NCBI RefSeq assembly: GCF_006717095.1 | Contig: NZ_VFQE01000001.1 | Span: 3,596,001 to 3,660,000, forward strand | Source of the DNA: Blastococcus colisei | GTDB lineage: Bacteria > Actinomycetota > Actinomycetes > Mycobacteriales > Geodermatophilaceae | Length of the DNA stretch: 64,000 nt | Direction: 5' to 3' | Part shown: piece by piece, positions 19,200 through 28,087 of the stretch | Layout of the letters: every line of letters starts with the position of its first letter | Position numbering within the stretch: position 1 is the first letter of the stretch | Position numbers and translations under genes: made by a program | Notes under the pieces: model-generated | The model's database searches: none | The model's input: the letters and a program-made list of their open reading frames with translations, nothing else | What the model was told of the DNA's origin: nothing

Positions 19200-20390
19200 T
19201 CAGACGCGGACGGGCTCCTCGGCGGCGACGGCCTCCTCGGCCGTCGTCCACCCGACCAGCCATCGACTGCGATCCAGCGCGTCCACGCCGGCCCACAGCA
19301 GCGCGAAGCCGACCGCGACGGGCAGCACCGACCACCAGTTCCACGGCGGGAGCAGCCCCACCGCGTCTTGACCGACGGCGACGGCGTACACGGCCCCGAC
19401 GACGACCGGAGCGGCGAGCCAGCCGGGCACGCGGCGGGTGACGGCGACGTCGACCAGCACCGCCCCGACGAGGAGCACGAAGGGCAGCACCGAGGGCGGG
19501 AAGTCCATGCCGACCAGGAGCAGCCACATGACCGCCCGGTAGGCGAGGTAGGTCGCGGCGATGACGGTCGCCGTCCAGCGCAGGCCGATGATCTTGCGGG
19601 CCAGCACGAGGGACAGCAGCCCGGCGCAGATCAGCCAGGCCGGGTGCACCCAGGAGGGCACGGGCAGCATGAACATCGCCGGGGTCTGCCCCTGGGAGGC
19701 GGCGAAGTCCAGCAGCTGCGGCTCGGCCGTCGTCCGCCCGGCGTCGTAGGCCTCCAGGGACAGAACGCCGTACTCCTGGTGCTGGTTCGGGAAGAGCACG
19801 TTCTCGACGAAGAACAGCCACAGGCCCAGGGCGACGAGGTCTCGGACCCGACCGGGTGCGGCGTAGAGCCACCACCCGCGGATGGCGCCGGCCAGCATGA
19901 TGGCCGTGCCGATGTAGAGCAGCGCGTGGCTCGGGCTCCAGCTGGTGATGTCCAGGCCGTTGATGCGGTGGTTGAGGATGTCGATCGGGACGGCGATCAG
20001 GAACGCGCCGATGCCCCACTGCATGAGCCGCAGGGCGCGCCGGTCGACGCCGTAGCCGCTGTAGCTGTGGAAGACGACCAGGGCCACGACGACGACGGTG
20101 CCCGCGGAGTTCAGCAGGTGCGGGGGCGCCAGGTCGTCGCGCAGCCAGCGGAAGTGCCAGGAGACGTCCCACGACGAGCCGAGCATCTTGAGCAGGAACG
20201 CACCCAGCCAGGCGGTGTAGATCCAGCGCAGCTCGGACTGGGTCGTGGCCCGGCCCGGCTGCCCGGGGGTCATGTAGGCCAGCCAGAGCCAGCGGAGCGT
20301 GGCGATCGGGTGGGCGATCCCGGCGCGCAGCGTTCCCGGCGCCGGCGGGACCGCCGGACGGACGGGGGCGGGTGCAGCAGGAGGGGGCAC
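19200..20390 (-). CDS. Uncharacterised polytopic membrane protein
   Basis: A 396-residue protein with a short Pro/Ala N-terminus and about nine to ten hydrophobic helices (TVVVVALVVFHSYSGYG, ALLYIGTAIMLAGAIRGWWL, LVALGLWLFFVENVLFP, VLPFVLLVGAVLVDVAVTRRV). Conserved-looking loop motifs include SSWDVSWHFRWLRDD and LNHRINGLDITSWSPSHALLY, rich in His and Trp. I do not recognise the family. GTG at 20390 has AGGA 6 bases upstream. It is divergent from oligoribonuclease and separated from the 575-residue gene by 178 bp with no visible element. Confidence 0.65.
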   Translation of the reverse strand: MPPPAAPAPVRPAVPPAPGTLRAGIAHPIATLRWLWLAYMTPGQPGRATTQSELRWIYTAWLGAFLLKMLGSSWDVSWHFRWLRDDLAPPHLLNSAGTVVVVALVVFHSYSGYGVDRRALRLMQWGIGAFLIAVPIDILNHRINGLDITSWSPSHALLYIGTAIMLAGAIRGWWLYAAPGRVRDLVALGLWLFFVENVLFPNQHQEYGVLSLEAYDAGRTTAEPQLLDFAASQGQTPAMFMLPVPSWVHPAWLICAGLLSLVLARKIIGLRWTATVIAATYLAYRAVMWLLLVGMDFPPSVLPFVLLVGAVLVDVAVTRRVPGWLAAPVVVGAVYAVAVGQDAVGLLPPWNWWSVLPVAVGFALLWAGVDALDRSRWLVGWTTAEEAVAAEEPVRV

Positions 20391-20536
20391 GGAACTTCCT
20401 CGGCTCGGTGGACTGGCCCCGACCCTAACGGCGCGGGACGACGATTCCGAGGCTCCGATTGGCGCGGTCGCAACACGTGCGCTATTGCCCGGACGGACGG
20501 GGCGGGCGATGCGCACGGTGCGTACTGTCGGGCGAC

Positions 20537-21238
20537 GTGGCAGACAGCGCAGGGCACCTGGTCTGGATCGACTGCGAGATGACCGGGCTCGACATCGTCA
20601 AGGACAAGCTGATCGAGGTCGCCGTCGTCGTGACCGACTCCGAGCTCAACGTACTCGACCCGGGTCTGGACCTGATCATCACTGCGGACGACGCCGACCT
20701 CGACGGCATGGACGAGGTCGTCGTCGAGATGCACCGGAAGTCCGGCCTCACCGACGCCGTCCGCGCCTCGACGCTGACCGTGGCCGAGGCCGAGCAGCAG
20801 CTGCTCGCCTACATCAAGCGCTGGGTGCCGGAGCGCCGGACCGCCCCGCTGTGCGGCAACTCGATCGGCACCGACCGGGGATTCCTGGCCCGCGACATGC
20901 CCGAGCTCGACGACCACCTGCACTACCGGATGGTCGACGTCTCCTCGATCAAGGAACTCGCCCGCCGATGGTTCCCGCGGGTGTACTTCGCCCAGCCTCC
21001 GAAGGGCCTCGCTCACCGGGCACTGGCCGACATCATCGAGTCGATCCGCGAGCTGGCCTACTACCGCCGGACGCTGTTCGTGCCCGCTCCCGGACCGAGC
21101 AGCGACCAGGCCAAGGGCGCTGCCGACGACGTCGTGGGCTCGTTCGCCGCAGTCCTGGCGGCCGGCGACGCGACCCCTCGGGTCGGTGTCGACGACAGCC
21201 TGGACGACGAGGCACCCCCGGCCGCGTCGGGGAGCTGA
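20537..21238 (+). CDS. orn: Oligoribonuclease
   Basis: A 233-residue DEDDh 3'-5' exonuclease that finishes RNA decay by degrading short oligoribonucleotides. ExoI motif [11 protein letters not shown] carries the first Asp and Glu, [16 protein letters not shown] the second Asp, and [10 protein letters not shown] the catalytic His and last Asp. The C-terminal ~45 residues are an acidic extension beyond the usual ~180 residues, common in actinobacteria. It begins at GTG (MADSAGHL) and ends 61 bp before tRNA-His. Confidence 0.92.
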   Translation: MADSAGHLVWIDCEMTGLDIVKDKLIEVAVVVTDSELNVLDPGLDLIITADDADLDGMDEVVVEMHRKSGLTDAVRASTLTVAEAEQQLLAYIKRWVPERRTAPLCGNSIGTDRGFLARDMPELDDHLHYRMVDVSSIKELARRWFPRVYFAQPPKGLAHRALADIIESIRELAYYRRTLFVPAPGPSSDQAKGAADDVVGSFAAVLAAGDATPRVGVDDSLDDEAPPAASGS

Positions 21239-21299
21239 CCGGCTCCGGTATCGTTGCTCCGGTTCCCCTCCTGGCGCGTGCGCCCGCCGGGGAGCGACG

Positions 21300-21375
21300 G
21301 TGGGTGTAGCTCAGTTGGTAGAGCACCAGGTTGTGATCCTGGGTGTCGCGGGTTCGAGCCCCGTCACTCACCCCA
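21300..21375 (+). tRNA. tRNA-His (anticodon GTG)
   Basis: A complete cloverleaf: acceptor GTGGGTG pairing with CACTCAC, D arm, anticodon stem CCAGG/CCTGG around TTGTGAT (anticodon GTG), T arm with TTCGAGC, and an encoded CCA end. Base 21299 is G and faces the discriminator C, giving the extra G-1 pair that is diagnostic for histidine tRNA. Its last 25 bases are repeated 7.6 kb downstream, so it is the likely integration site of the following island. Confidence 0.96.
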
Positions 21376-21376
21376 C
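21351..21376 (+). repeat. Left attachment site (attL) within tRNA-His
   Basis: The 26 bp beginning GGTTCGAGCC and ending CACCCCAC cover the T-loop, acceptor 3' strand, CCA and one further base. The same 26 bp recur at 28981-29006. Just upstream the copies share GTCGC with a one-base offset, so similarity fades at the tRNA variable loop side. Confidence 0.75.
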
Positions 21377-21382
21377 GTGGAG

Positions 21383-21412
21383 AGGCCCTGGTCAGTTCGC
21401 TGACCAGGGCCT
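21383..21412 (+). terminator. tRNA-His terminator hairpin
   Basis: A perfect 13-bp stem (AGGCCCTGGTCAG / CTGACCAGGGCCT) with a TTCG tetraloop, starting 7 bp after the attL repeat. A related hairpin with the same loop follows attR at 29011-29044, so the two flanks share ancestry beyond the tRNA. Confidence 0.8.
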
Positions 21413-22128
21413 TCATCCGTTCCGGCGCTGCCAACGGCGGCCATCGGATCCCGCCGCCCCCTCATCTGGGCGGCAGATCGGTAGGCGGTGACGGGGCGAC
21501 TGCGCAGCGCAGGCAAGCCCCGATGTCTGTGTCGCCTCCAGGCCGAGCGCCGCAGGACCTCCGTCGACTCCTGAACCCTTTCGACCGCCCAGGTGTCGTG
21601 GGGACCGCCCATGACGGGAGCGCCCTCGCGGCGACGGACCCGACCTCCTACGTCGCCGTCGACCTGCACGCCGTGAGAAGCCGGCCGCCGCGTCAGGTGG
21701 CAGACCCGATCGGTTTCGGAGCCTCGGCGGCGGCCTCCTGGCCTGAGCCTCGGCTTCTCGCCAGCCCACAGCCGTAGGGCAGTCGCCGCGCGGCCTCGCT
21801 GGGCGCACTGGCGAGGTAGGTGGCGCACTCCCCGGTGCCTTCGATGTAGGCCGCGGTCCGCTCGCCCCATTCGGACGCATCCGGCCGAGCCCGCAACCTG
21901 CGAGCGGTGTCGGCATGAACAGCAGCGACATCCGCCCACCGCGACCACCTCGCGGCAACCCCGTCCACCTCCGGGTCGCGGTCCTCACCTCGGTGGCCAC
22001 GCCGACGTGGTGCCCCCAGCCCCCGACACGCTGACGATCGATGGAGAAGCGCGGCCTCCAGCACCGCGTCTACGTCATGTCTCCTTGCCGTCGCGGCCGC
22101 CTGGCCGCCCTGGGTCGATCATGGACGC
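21413..22128. other. Island left end, no intact gene; possible decayed coding sequence
   Basis: This 716-bp stretch precedes kdpD. On the minus strand, 21693-22064 can be read as ~123 codons with a protein-like middle (VAARWSRWADVAAVHADTARRL, then GERTAAYIEGTGECATYLAS), but it has no convincing start, a mixed third-base pattern and poor ends. It may be the remnant of an element gene. I cannot match it to integrases or any other family. No promoter stands out. Confidence 0.35.
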
Positions 22129-24675
22129 ATGCCTCGCGGGATCCTGCGCATCTACCTCGGCGCCGCGCCTGGTGTCGGGAAGACCTACGCCATGCTCGGT
22201 GAGGCGCACCGTCGACTGTCCCGGGGTGCCGACGTCGTGGTCGGACTGGCCGAAACCCACGGCCGCGCCCACACCGCCGAGCAGCTAGCCGGGCTGGAGG
22301 TCCTCTCCCGCAGCGAGGTCACCGACGGCTCAACGTCCGTGGCGGAGCTCGATGTCGACGGGGTGCTCGCGCGCCGCCCGGAAGTGGTCGTCATCGACGA
22401 GCTCGCCCACACCAACGCTCCCGGTTGCTGCCACGCCAAGCGCTGGCAGGACGTCGAGCAGGTGCTGGACGCGGGCATCAGCGTGCTCACCACGGTGAAC
22501 GTGCAGCAGGTGGAAAGCCTCATCGACGTGGCTGAACAGATCACGGGCGTTCCACAGCTGGAAACGGTGCCCGACGCGGTCGTACGCCGAGCCGACCAGA
22601 TCGAACTGGTCGACATGTCCCCCGAGGCGCTGCGCCGCCGCTTAGCCCACGGCAACGTCTACCCGGCCGAGATGATCGACGCCGCAATGGGCAACTACTT
22701 CCGGATCGGCAACCTCACCGCCCTGCGGGAGCTGGCGCTGCTGTGGCTGGCCGACCGCGTCGATGAAGGCCTGCGGCGGTACAAGACCGAGCACGCCATC
22801 GACCACGTGTGGGAGGCACGCGAGCGGGTCGTGGTCGCCCTGACCGGCGGACCGGAGGACGAGACTCTCATTCGGCGCGCCGCCAGGATCGCCGCTCGTT
22901 CCGCGCGGGGCAGCGAGATCGACCTCCTGGCGGTGCACGTCCTCACCGGCGGAGAGCGGGATGAGACGGCGACTTCCGGTCTGCAAGGGCAGAGGCAGCT
23001 GGTGGAGGATCTCGGGGGCAGCTACCACCAGGTAGTCGGGAACGACGTCCCGAAGGCGCTGTTGGAGTTCGCGAGCAGCGCAGAGGCCACCCAGCTGGTC
23101 ATCGGCACCAGCCGCCGCTCTCGCTGGGCCCGGGCGCTCCGCTCAGGGATCGGCGCGGAGGTTGTGGCGCAGTCCGGCGAGATCGACGTCCACCTCGTCA
23201 CCCACCCTGCGGCCGGCGGGCACGGGTTCCGGTTGCCGCCCCTGACGGGCGCGCTCGATTCCCGTCGCCGATGGTGGGGACTGGCCCTGACCGTGGTGGG
23301 CGTCCCGGTGTTGACCAAAGGCGGCCTGGCCGCCTCCGCCGCCCTCTCGCTGGCCAGCGTCATGCTCGTGTTCCTGCTGCTGGTGATCGCCGTCGCGTTG
23401 ATCGGCGGTCTGTGGCCTGGGCTGCCCGCCGCGGTCGTGAGCGCGACGGCCGTGAACTGGTTCTTCACGCCACCCACCGGTCGGCTGCACGTCGACCGAT
23501 TCGAGAACCTGCTGGCCCTCGGCGTCTACCTGATTACCGCGATCGCGGTCGCCACCGTCGTGGACCGGTCGGCTCGCCGCGCCGCTGACGCCGCTCGGTC
23601 GCGCGCCGAGACGGCGATGCTCGCATCCCTGTCCCGGTCCGTGCTGGCCGGCGACCAGGGCCTGCCCCGACTGCTGGAGCAGATCCGGGAGGCGTTCGGC
23701 CTGGTGTCGGTGACGATGGTGGAGTGCACACACGGCGAGGAGCGCACGGTCGGCTCCTGCGGTGAGCCGGCCGCGCAGGTCACCGACGAGGTCGCCGTCA
23801 CCGATGCCCTTGCCCTGCGGCTGTGGGGGCGGCCCCTGTCCACGAGCGACCGCCGGGTGCTCGTCTCCTTCGCCGAACAGGCCGCGGTAGCGCTCCAGCA
23901 GGGCCGGTTGGCCGCGCAGGCCGCCGAGGCCGCACGGCTCGCCGCCGCCAACAGCATGCGAACCGCGCTGCTCGCCGCGGTGAGCCACGACCTGCGCACC
24001 CCCCTGGCGGGGATCAAGGCGGCGTCCTCGGCGCTGCGCTCGACGGAGCTGCGCCTCTCCGTGGCCGACCGGACGGAACTGGTGGAGACGGTGGACACGT
24101 CCGCCGACCGGCTGTCCGCACTGGTGGACAACCTGCTGGACATGAGCCGGTTGCAGGCCGGCGCAGTCACCCCGGCGCTGAACCCCTCGGACCTGCCCGA
24201 TGTCGTCGCCCGGGCGCTGTCCTGGCTGGACGCCGACGATCAGCACCGTGTGCGGCTCAACTGGCCGAACGAACTGCCTGCGGTCGTTGCCGACCCCGGC
24301 CTCCTCGAACGCGTGGTCGCCAACCTGCTCAGCAACGCCGCCCGGCATGCCCCGAACGTGCCGATCCTCCTGTCCGCCGGCGCCGTCGGCGGAACGATGG
24401 AGCTGCGGGTGGCCGACCGTGGCCCGGGGATCCCTACCGCTGACCGCGAGCGGGTGTTCGTCGCCTTCCAACGACTGGGCGACTCCCCGTCCGGCCAGGG
24501 GGTCGGGCTGGGGCTGGCTGTCGCCCGAGGCCTGACCGAGGCGATGGGCGGCACACTCACCGCCGAGGACACCCCCGGCGGCGGGCTCACGATGGTGGTG
24601 TCCCTGGCAGTGGCCACCACCGCTCCCCCGACCACCGTGCCGGCGCCGGCGCCGGTCCCGGCCACAGCCCCATGA
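22129..24675 (+). CDS. kdpD: KdpD-type potassium sensor histidine kinase
   Basis: An 848-residue membrane kinase with full KdpD layout. The N-terminal KdpD domain has Walker A GAAPGVGKT at residues 11-19 and VVVIDELAHTN; a USP-like domain follows (~240-350). Four membrane helices (DUF4118) span ~385-480. A GAF-like linker leads to HisKA with the phospho-accepting His620 in AAVSHDLRTPL, then an ATPase domain (NLLSNAARHA, DRGPGIP, GVGLGLAVARG). It senses potassium or osmotic state and phosphorylates KdpE. The expected targets kdpFABC are absent; KtrAB genes follow instead. The tail is Ala/Pro/Thr-rich. Confidence 0.92.
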   Translation: MPRGILRIYLGAAPGVGKTYAMLGEAHRRLSRGADVVVGLAETHGRAHTAEQLAGLEVLSRSEVTDGSTSVAELDVDGVLARRPEVVVIDELAHTNAPGCCHAKRWQDVEQVLDAGISVLTTVNVQQVESLIDVAEQITGVPQLETVPDAVVRRADQIELVDMSPEALRRRLAHGNVYPAEMIDAAMGNYFRIGNLTALRELALLWLADRVDEGLRRYKTEHAIDHVWEARERVVVALTGGPEDETLIRRAARIAARSARGSEIDLLAVHVLTGGERDETATSGLQGQRQLVEDLGGSYHQVVGNDVPKALLEFASSAEATQLVIGTSRRSRWARALRSGIGAEVVAQSGEIDVHLVTHPAAGGHGFRLPPLTGALDSRRRWWGLALTVVGVPVLTKGGLAASAALSLASVMLVFLLLVIAVALIGGLWPGLPAAVVSATAVNWFFTPPTGRLHVDRFENLLALGVYLITAIAVATVVDRSARRAADAARSRAETAMLASLSRSVLAGDQGLPRLLEQIREAFGLVSVTMVECTHGEERTVGSCGEPAAQVTDEVAVTDALALRLWGRPLSTSDRRVLVSFAEQAAVALQQGRLAAQAAEAARLAAANSMRTALLAAVSHDLRTPLAGIKAASSALRSTELRLSVADRTELVETVDTSADRLSALVDNLLDMSRLQAGAVTPALNPSDLPDVVARALSWLDADDQHRVRLNWPNELPAVVADPGLLERVVANLLSNAARHAPNVPILLSAGAVGGTMELRVADRGPGIPTADRERVFVAFQRLGDSPSGQGVGLGLAVARGLTEAMGGTLTAEDTPGGGLTMVVSLAVATTAPPTTVPAPAPVPATAP

Positions 24676-25343
24676 GCCGAGTCCTGGTGGTCGACGACGA
24701 TCCGCAGCTGTTGCGGGCGCTGCGGATAACCCTGCGCGCGGCTGGCCACGACGTCGACACCGCGCCCGACGGGCGGACAGCACTGCAGCGCGCCGCCGCG
24801 GCCCCCGATGTCATCGTGCTGGACCTGGGCCTGCCCGATCTCGACGGCACAGAGGTGCTCGCCGGCCTCCGTCCCTCGTACTCCGGCCCGGTACTCGTGC
24901 TCTCCGCTCGCACGGACAGCCAGGACAAGGTGCGCGCGTTGGACGCCGGTGCCGACGACTACGTGACCAAGCCCTTCGACATGAGCGAGCTGCTCGCCCG
25001 ACTCCGCGCCGCACTGCGCCGCGGACCCGGCGAACCCGTCGACCGCGTCGTCACCACCGAGCACTTCACCGTCGACCTGACCGACCGCCAGGTCACGGTC
25101 GACGGCGCCCCGGTGCGCCTGACCCCGACCGAATGGGGACTGCTGGAGACGCTCGTCCGCCAGCCCGGCAGATTGGTCGGCCAGCGTCAGCTGCTGCAGT
25201 CGGTGTGGGGTCCCGCCTACGCCAAGGAGACCAACTACCTGCGCGTCTACATGGCGCAGCTCCGGCGCAAGCTGGAGCCCGACCCCGCCCACCCGCGCTA
25301 CCTGCAGACCGAACCCGGGATGGGCTACCGGTTCACTCCCTGA
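24672..25343 (+). CDS. kdpE: KdpE-type response regulator
   Basis: A 223-residue OmpR-class regulator overlapping kdpD by ATGA. The receiver has the acidic pair D8-D10, phospho-acceptor Asp51 (VIVLDLGLPD) and the conserved TKPFDMSELLAR lysine. The C-terminal winged helix ends in KETNYLRVYMAQLRRKLEPDP and GMGYRF, the standard KdpE ending. It should bind promoters when phosphorylated by the adjacent kinase. The nearest downstream target is the ktrB promoter region at 25344-25803. Confidence 0.92.
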   Translation: MSRVLVVDDDPQLLRALRITLRAAGHDVDTAPDGRTALQRAAAAPDVIVLDLGLPDLDGTEVLAGLRPSYSGPVLVLSARTDSQDKVRALDAGADDYVTKPFDMSELLARLRAALRRGPGEPVDRVVTTEHFTVDLTDRQVTVDGAPVRLTPTEWGLLETLVRQPGRLVGQRQLLQSVWGPAYAKETNYLRVYMAQLRRKLEPDPAHPRYLQTEPGMGYRFTP

Positions 25344-25803
25344 CGCGGCATGGGATGACCGGCGGCCCGCGGACTCCTCGGGGTTCCGGGCCACTGAGCC
25401 GACCATCTCTCTGAGCGCCCGGTCGGTCATGCCCGGGAAACCTGACGGCTGGCCATAGAGCAAGTGTTGGGCGCTAAGAAACCGTCAAGATCCGGCCTGG
25501 CGCCAGCGCCGACGTCCTCTGCGGCGCATCGTGGGCAGGCCGTCCGCTTCTGACGCCTCGCGCTCCCTGCGGGGACACGTGCGGACGTCCAGGCGGTCTG
25601 ACATTCGACCGGCGGAGTGGTCGGCCATCGAGGTGAGAAGGGACGGTTGCCGTGGGCTCGCTCGGAGCGGTCGCCGACGCGGGCCCTCTTTCGTGCGGCG
25701 AGGGGGGTCGGGAGCCGACGCCTGCAGTGCCCGCCATCCATGCGCCCGGCCCAGGTACCGGAGGCCAAGCACACTCGACTCGCTGGCCGGAGGACGAGCT
25801 CGG
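25344..25803. other. 460-bp gap between kdpE and ktrB
   Basis: The open frame running into ktrB from upstream here is Arg-rich and not protein-like, so I regard the gap as non-coding. It probably holds the ktrB promoter and any KdpE site. Small GC-rich inverted repeats occur (GGGTCGGGAGCCGACGCCT near 25707), but I see no convincing KdpE box and no cyclic di-AMP riboswitch consensus, although that element often precedes potassium genes. Confidence 0.4.
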
Positions 25804-27174
25804 GTGACGAGCACCGTCCGCGACACAGCCAGCCGCTCGAGTGCGACCAAGGGCTTTCGGCATCCTGGTCGGGTCATCGCAGCCGCCTTCGCCACGGCGA
25901 TCGTCGTCGGCACCGCGCTGCTGTCCTTGCCGATCGCCACTGCCGGGGAGGGCCGCGCCTCCCTTCTGCAAGCTCTGTTCCACGCGACCTCGGCCGTCTG
26001 CGTGACGGGGCTGGTGACCGTCGACACCGGCACGTACTGGTCCGGGTTCGGCCAGGCGGTCATCCTGCTGCTGATCCAGGCCGGCGGCCTGGGCATCATG
26101 ACGCTGGCCACCCTGGTCGCGTTGTTGCTGTCCCGGCGCCTGGGCCTACGGGCACGCCTGATCGCGCAGACCGAGACGAAGGCGATTTCGGCCGCAGACG
26201 TCCGCCGTGTGGTCCGCGCCGTCGTCGTCTTCAGCCTGGCCAGCGAGGCCGTGATCGCGACCGTGCTGACGATCCGGTTCGCCACCGGCTACGACCAGCC
26301 GCCGTCGTCGGCGCTCTACAGCGGCGTGTTCCACGCGATCTCGGCGTTCAACAACGCCGGGTTCGGCCTGCACCCCGACAGCCTGATGCGCTACGTCGCC
26401 GACCCGTGGATCAGCCTCACCGTCGCCGCCGCGGTCATCGTCGGCGGTTTGGGCTTCCCGGTGGTGTTCGAACTGGCCCGAGAGTGGCGGGCACCGAAGA
26501 CCTGGTCGGTGCTCACCCGGATCACCGTCATCGTCACCGCCGCGCTGCTGGCCGCCGGCACGATCGGCTACCTCATCGCCGAGGCCGACAACCCCGACAC
26601 CCTCGGTCCGCTGGGGCCGGGTACCACGGTGATGGCCGCGTTCGTCGCAGCGGCCATGCCGCGCACCGCCGGGTTCAACAACCTCGACATCGCCGCCCTG
26701 GACCCCGAGACGTTGTTCCTCACCGACGTGCTCATGTTCATCGGCGGCGGGTCCGCCGGCACCGCCGGCGGGATCAAGGTCACCACCTTCGGCCTGCTGG
26801 CCTACGTCCTGTGGGCCGAGATGCGCGGCGACCCCGACGTCGAGGTCGGCCGCCGCCGGGTCCCGGGCGCCAACCAGCGCCAGGCGCTGGCGATCGCGCT
26901 GCTCGCCATCGGGGTCATCGCCGTCTCCACCTTCGTGCTGGAGGCGCTGACCGACTTCAGCTTCGACCAGGTGCTGTTCGAGGTCATCTCCGCCTTCTCG
27001 ACCGTGGGCCTGTCCACCGGCATCACCGCCGACGTCCCGGCGGCCGGGCAGGTGCTGCTCGTGCTGCTCATGTACATCGGCCGGATCGGGCCGCTCACCC
27101 TGGCGTCGGGGCTGGCGCTACGCGAGCGCGCCCGCCGCCATCAGCTCCCCGAGGAGAGGACCATCGTTGGCTAG
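25804..27174 (+). CDS. KtrB/TrkH-type potassium channel subunit
   Basis: A 456-residue polytopic protein of the Trk/Ktr/HKT superfamily with four M1-P-M2 repeats. The four pore regions are recognisable, each with its filter glycine: TSAVCVTGLVTVDTG, SAFNNAGFGLHP, AAMPRTAGFNNLD and SAFSTVGLSTG. The gating-loop-like GGGSAGTAGGIKVTTF is present. It conducts potassium (with sodium or proton coupling in the family) across the inner membrane together with the RCK subunit encoded next. GTG at 25804 gives a normal cytoplasmic N-terminus and length. Only 8 bp separate it by overlap from ktrA. Confidence 0.92.
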   Translation: MTSTVRDTASRSSATKGFRHPGRVIAAAFATAIVVGTALLSLPIATAGEGRASLLQALFHATSAVCVTGLVTVDTGTYWSGFGQAVILLLIQAGGLGIMTLATLVALLLSRRLGLRARLIAQTETKAISAADVRRVVRAVVVFSLASEAVIATVLTIRFATGYDQPPSSALYSGVFHAISAFNNAGFGLHPDSLMRYVADPWISLTVAAAVIVGGLGFPVVFELAREWRAPKTWSVLTRITVIVTAALLAAGTIGYLIAEADNPDTLGPLGPGTTVMAAFVAAAMPRTAGFNNLDIAALDPETLFLTDVLMFIGGGSAGTAGGIKVTTFGLLAYVLWAEMRGDPDVEVGRRRVPGANQRQALAIALLAIGVIAVSTFVLEALTDFSFDQVLFEVISAFSTVGLSTGITADVPAAGQVLLVLLMYIGRIGPLTLASGLALRERARRHQLPEERTIVG

Positions 27175-27829
27175 CCACAAGGATCCCGTCGCCGTCATCG
27201 GCCTGGGCCGGTTCGGCACCGCACTCGCCCTGGAACTGGCCCGCGGCGGCACCGAGGTGCTCGCCGTGGACAACCGGCCCGACATCGTGCAGCGCCTGTC
27301 CGGCCAGCTGGGCCAGGTCGTCATCGCCGACTCCACCGACCTCGACGCGCTGACCGAGATCGGCATCGCCGACTTCAGCCGCGTCGTGGTCGCGATCGGC
27401 AACGACCTGGAGGCCAGCATCCTCACCACCGCCCTGCTGTCCGAGCTGGAGATCCGCGACATCTGGGCCAAGGCCATCAACCGGCAGCAGGCCACCATTC
27501 TCAGCCGCATCGGCGCCCACCACGTCGTTTTCCCCGAGCAGGACATGGGCGAACGGATCGCCCACCTGGTGGCCGGCCGGCTGCTGGACTGGGTGGAGCT
27601 GGACCCGCAGTGGGTGTTCGCCAAGACCAAGCCGCCGAAGGAGATCGTCGGCGTCCCGCTCGGCGACACCGGACTGCGCAAGAAGCACCACGTCACCGTG
27701 GTGTCGGTCAAGCCGGAGAACACGACCACCTACACCCACGCCGACTACGACACCGTGCTGACCTACGGCGCCGAGATCGTCATCGCCGGCCGCCCCGACG
27801 ATGTCGAGCGCTTCGTGGACGTGCAGTGA
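27167..27829 (+). CDS. KtrA/TrkA-type RCK gating subunit
   Basis: A 220-residue cytoplasmic protein. The RCK_N Rossmann fold starts with VAVIGLGRFGTALALELARGG and the acidic residue of VLAVDNRPD that binds the nucleotide ribose; RCK_C covers the last ~85 residues. The family octamer binds ATP, ADP or NAD(H), often cyclic di-AMP at RCK_C, and gates KtrB. It starts at TTG, overlapping the ktrB stop by 8 bp, with GAGGAGAGGA just upstream, so translation is coupled. Confidence 0.92.
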   Translation: MASHKDPVAVIGLGRFGTALALELARGGTEVLAVDNRPDIVQRLSGQLGQVVIADSTDLDALTEIGIADFSRVVVAIGNDLEASILTTALLSELEIRDIWAKAINRQQATILSRIGAHHVVFPEQDMGERIAHLVAGRLLDWVELDPQWVFAKTKPPKEIVGVPLGDTGLRKKHHVTVVSVKPENTTTYTHADYDTVLTYGAEIVIAGRPDDVERFVDVQ

Positions 27830-27853
27830 ACCGCGGCCCGCGGAGCAGTCGCC

Positions 27854-28045
27854 ATGGGTGAGAGCCTGCGCGCCGCCCTCCCGATGGTGATGTTGATCGG
27901 CGGCATTGCGCTGATCGTCTACGCCGCCTACCTGCACTACGCCGCCCTGCCCGAGGAACACACCACGAGGCATGTCGCCACCAGGGCAGCCATCGCAGTT
28001 GTCGGGCTCGCTCTCATCTTGCTGGGAGCCGGGTCCTTCCACTGA
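27854..28045 (+). CDS. Small two-helix membrane protein
   Basis: A 63-residue protein with two hydrophobic segments (MVMLIGGIALIVYAAYLHYAAL and AAIAVVGLALILLGAGSF) joined by a short charged loop (PEEHTTRHVATR). It begins 24 bp after the ktrA stop and is oriented with it. Size and position suggest an accessory or stabilising subunit of the Ktr complex, similar in role to KdpF, but this is inference; I recognise no family. Confidence 0.6.
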   Translation: MGESLRAALPMVMLIGGIALIVYAAYLHYAALPEEHTTRHVATRAAIAVVGLALILLGAGSFH

Positions 28046-28087
28046 GCCCGCTGCCGTCGCCAGGGCAGTCGTGCCGCTCATCCCGCC

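Noticed and set aside
21033-21434. Minus-strand frame with GVSDGARTRDTQDHNLVLYQLSYTH
   Set aside because: This is the antisense translation of the tRNA-His gene, a well-known false protein; it also covers the orn 3' end.
25344-25803. Cyclic di-AMP (ydaO-type) riboswitch before ktrB
   Set aside because: Expected by function, but I could not find the conserved core by eye; only short GC hairpins are present. A covariance search would decide.
25531-25803. N-terminal extension of KtrB
   Set aside because: The upstream codons give an Arg/Ser-rich sequence with no membrane character, and the family starts near the GTG at 25804.
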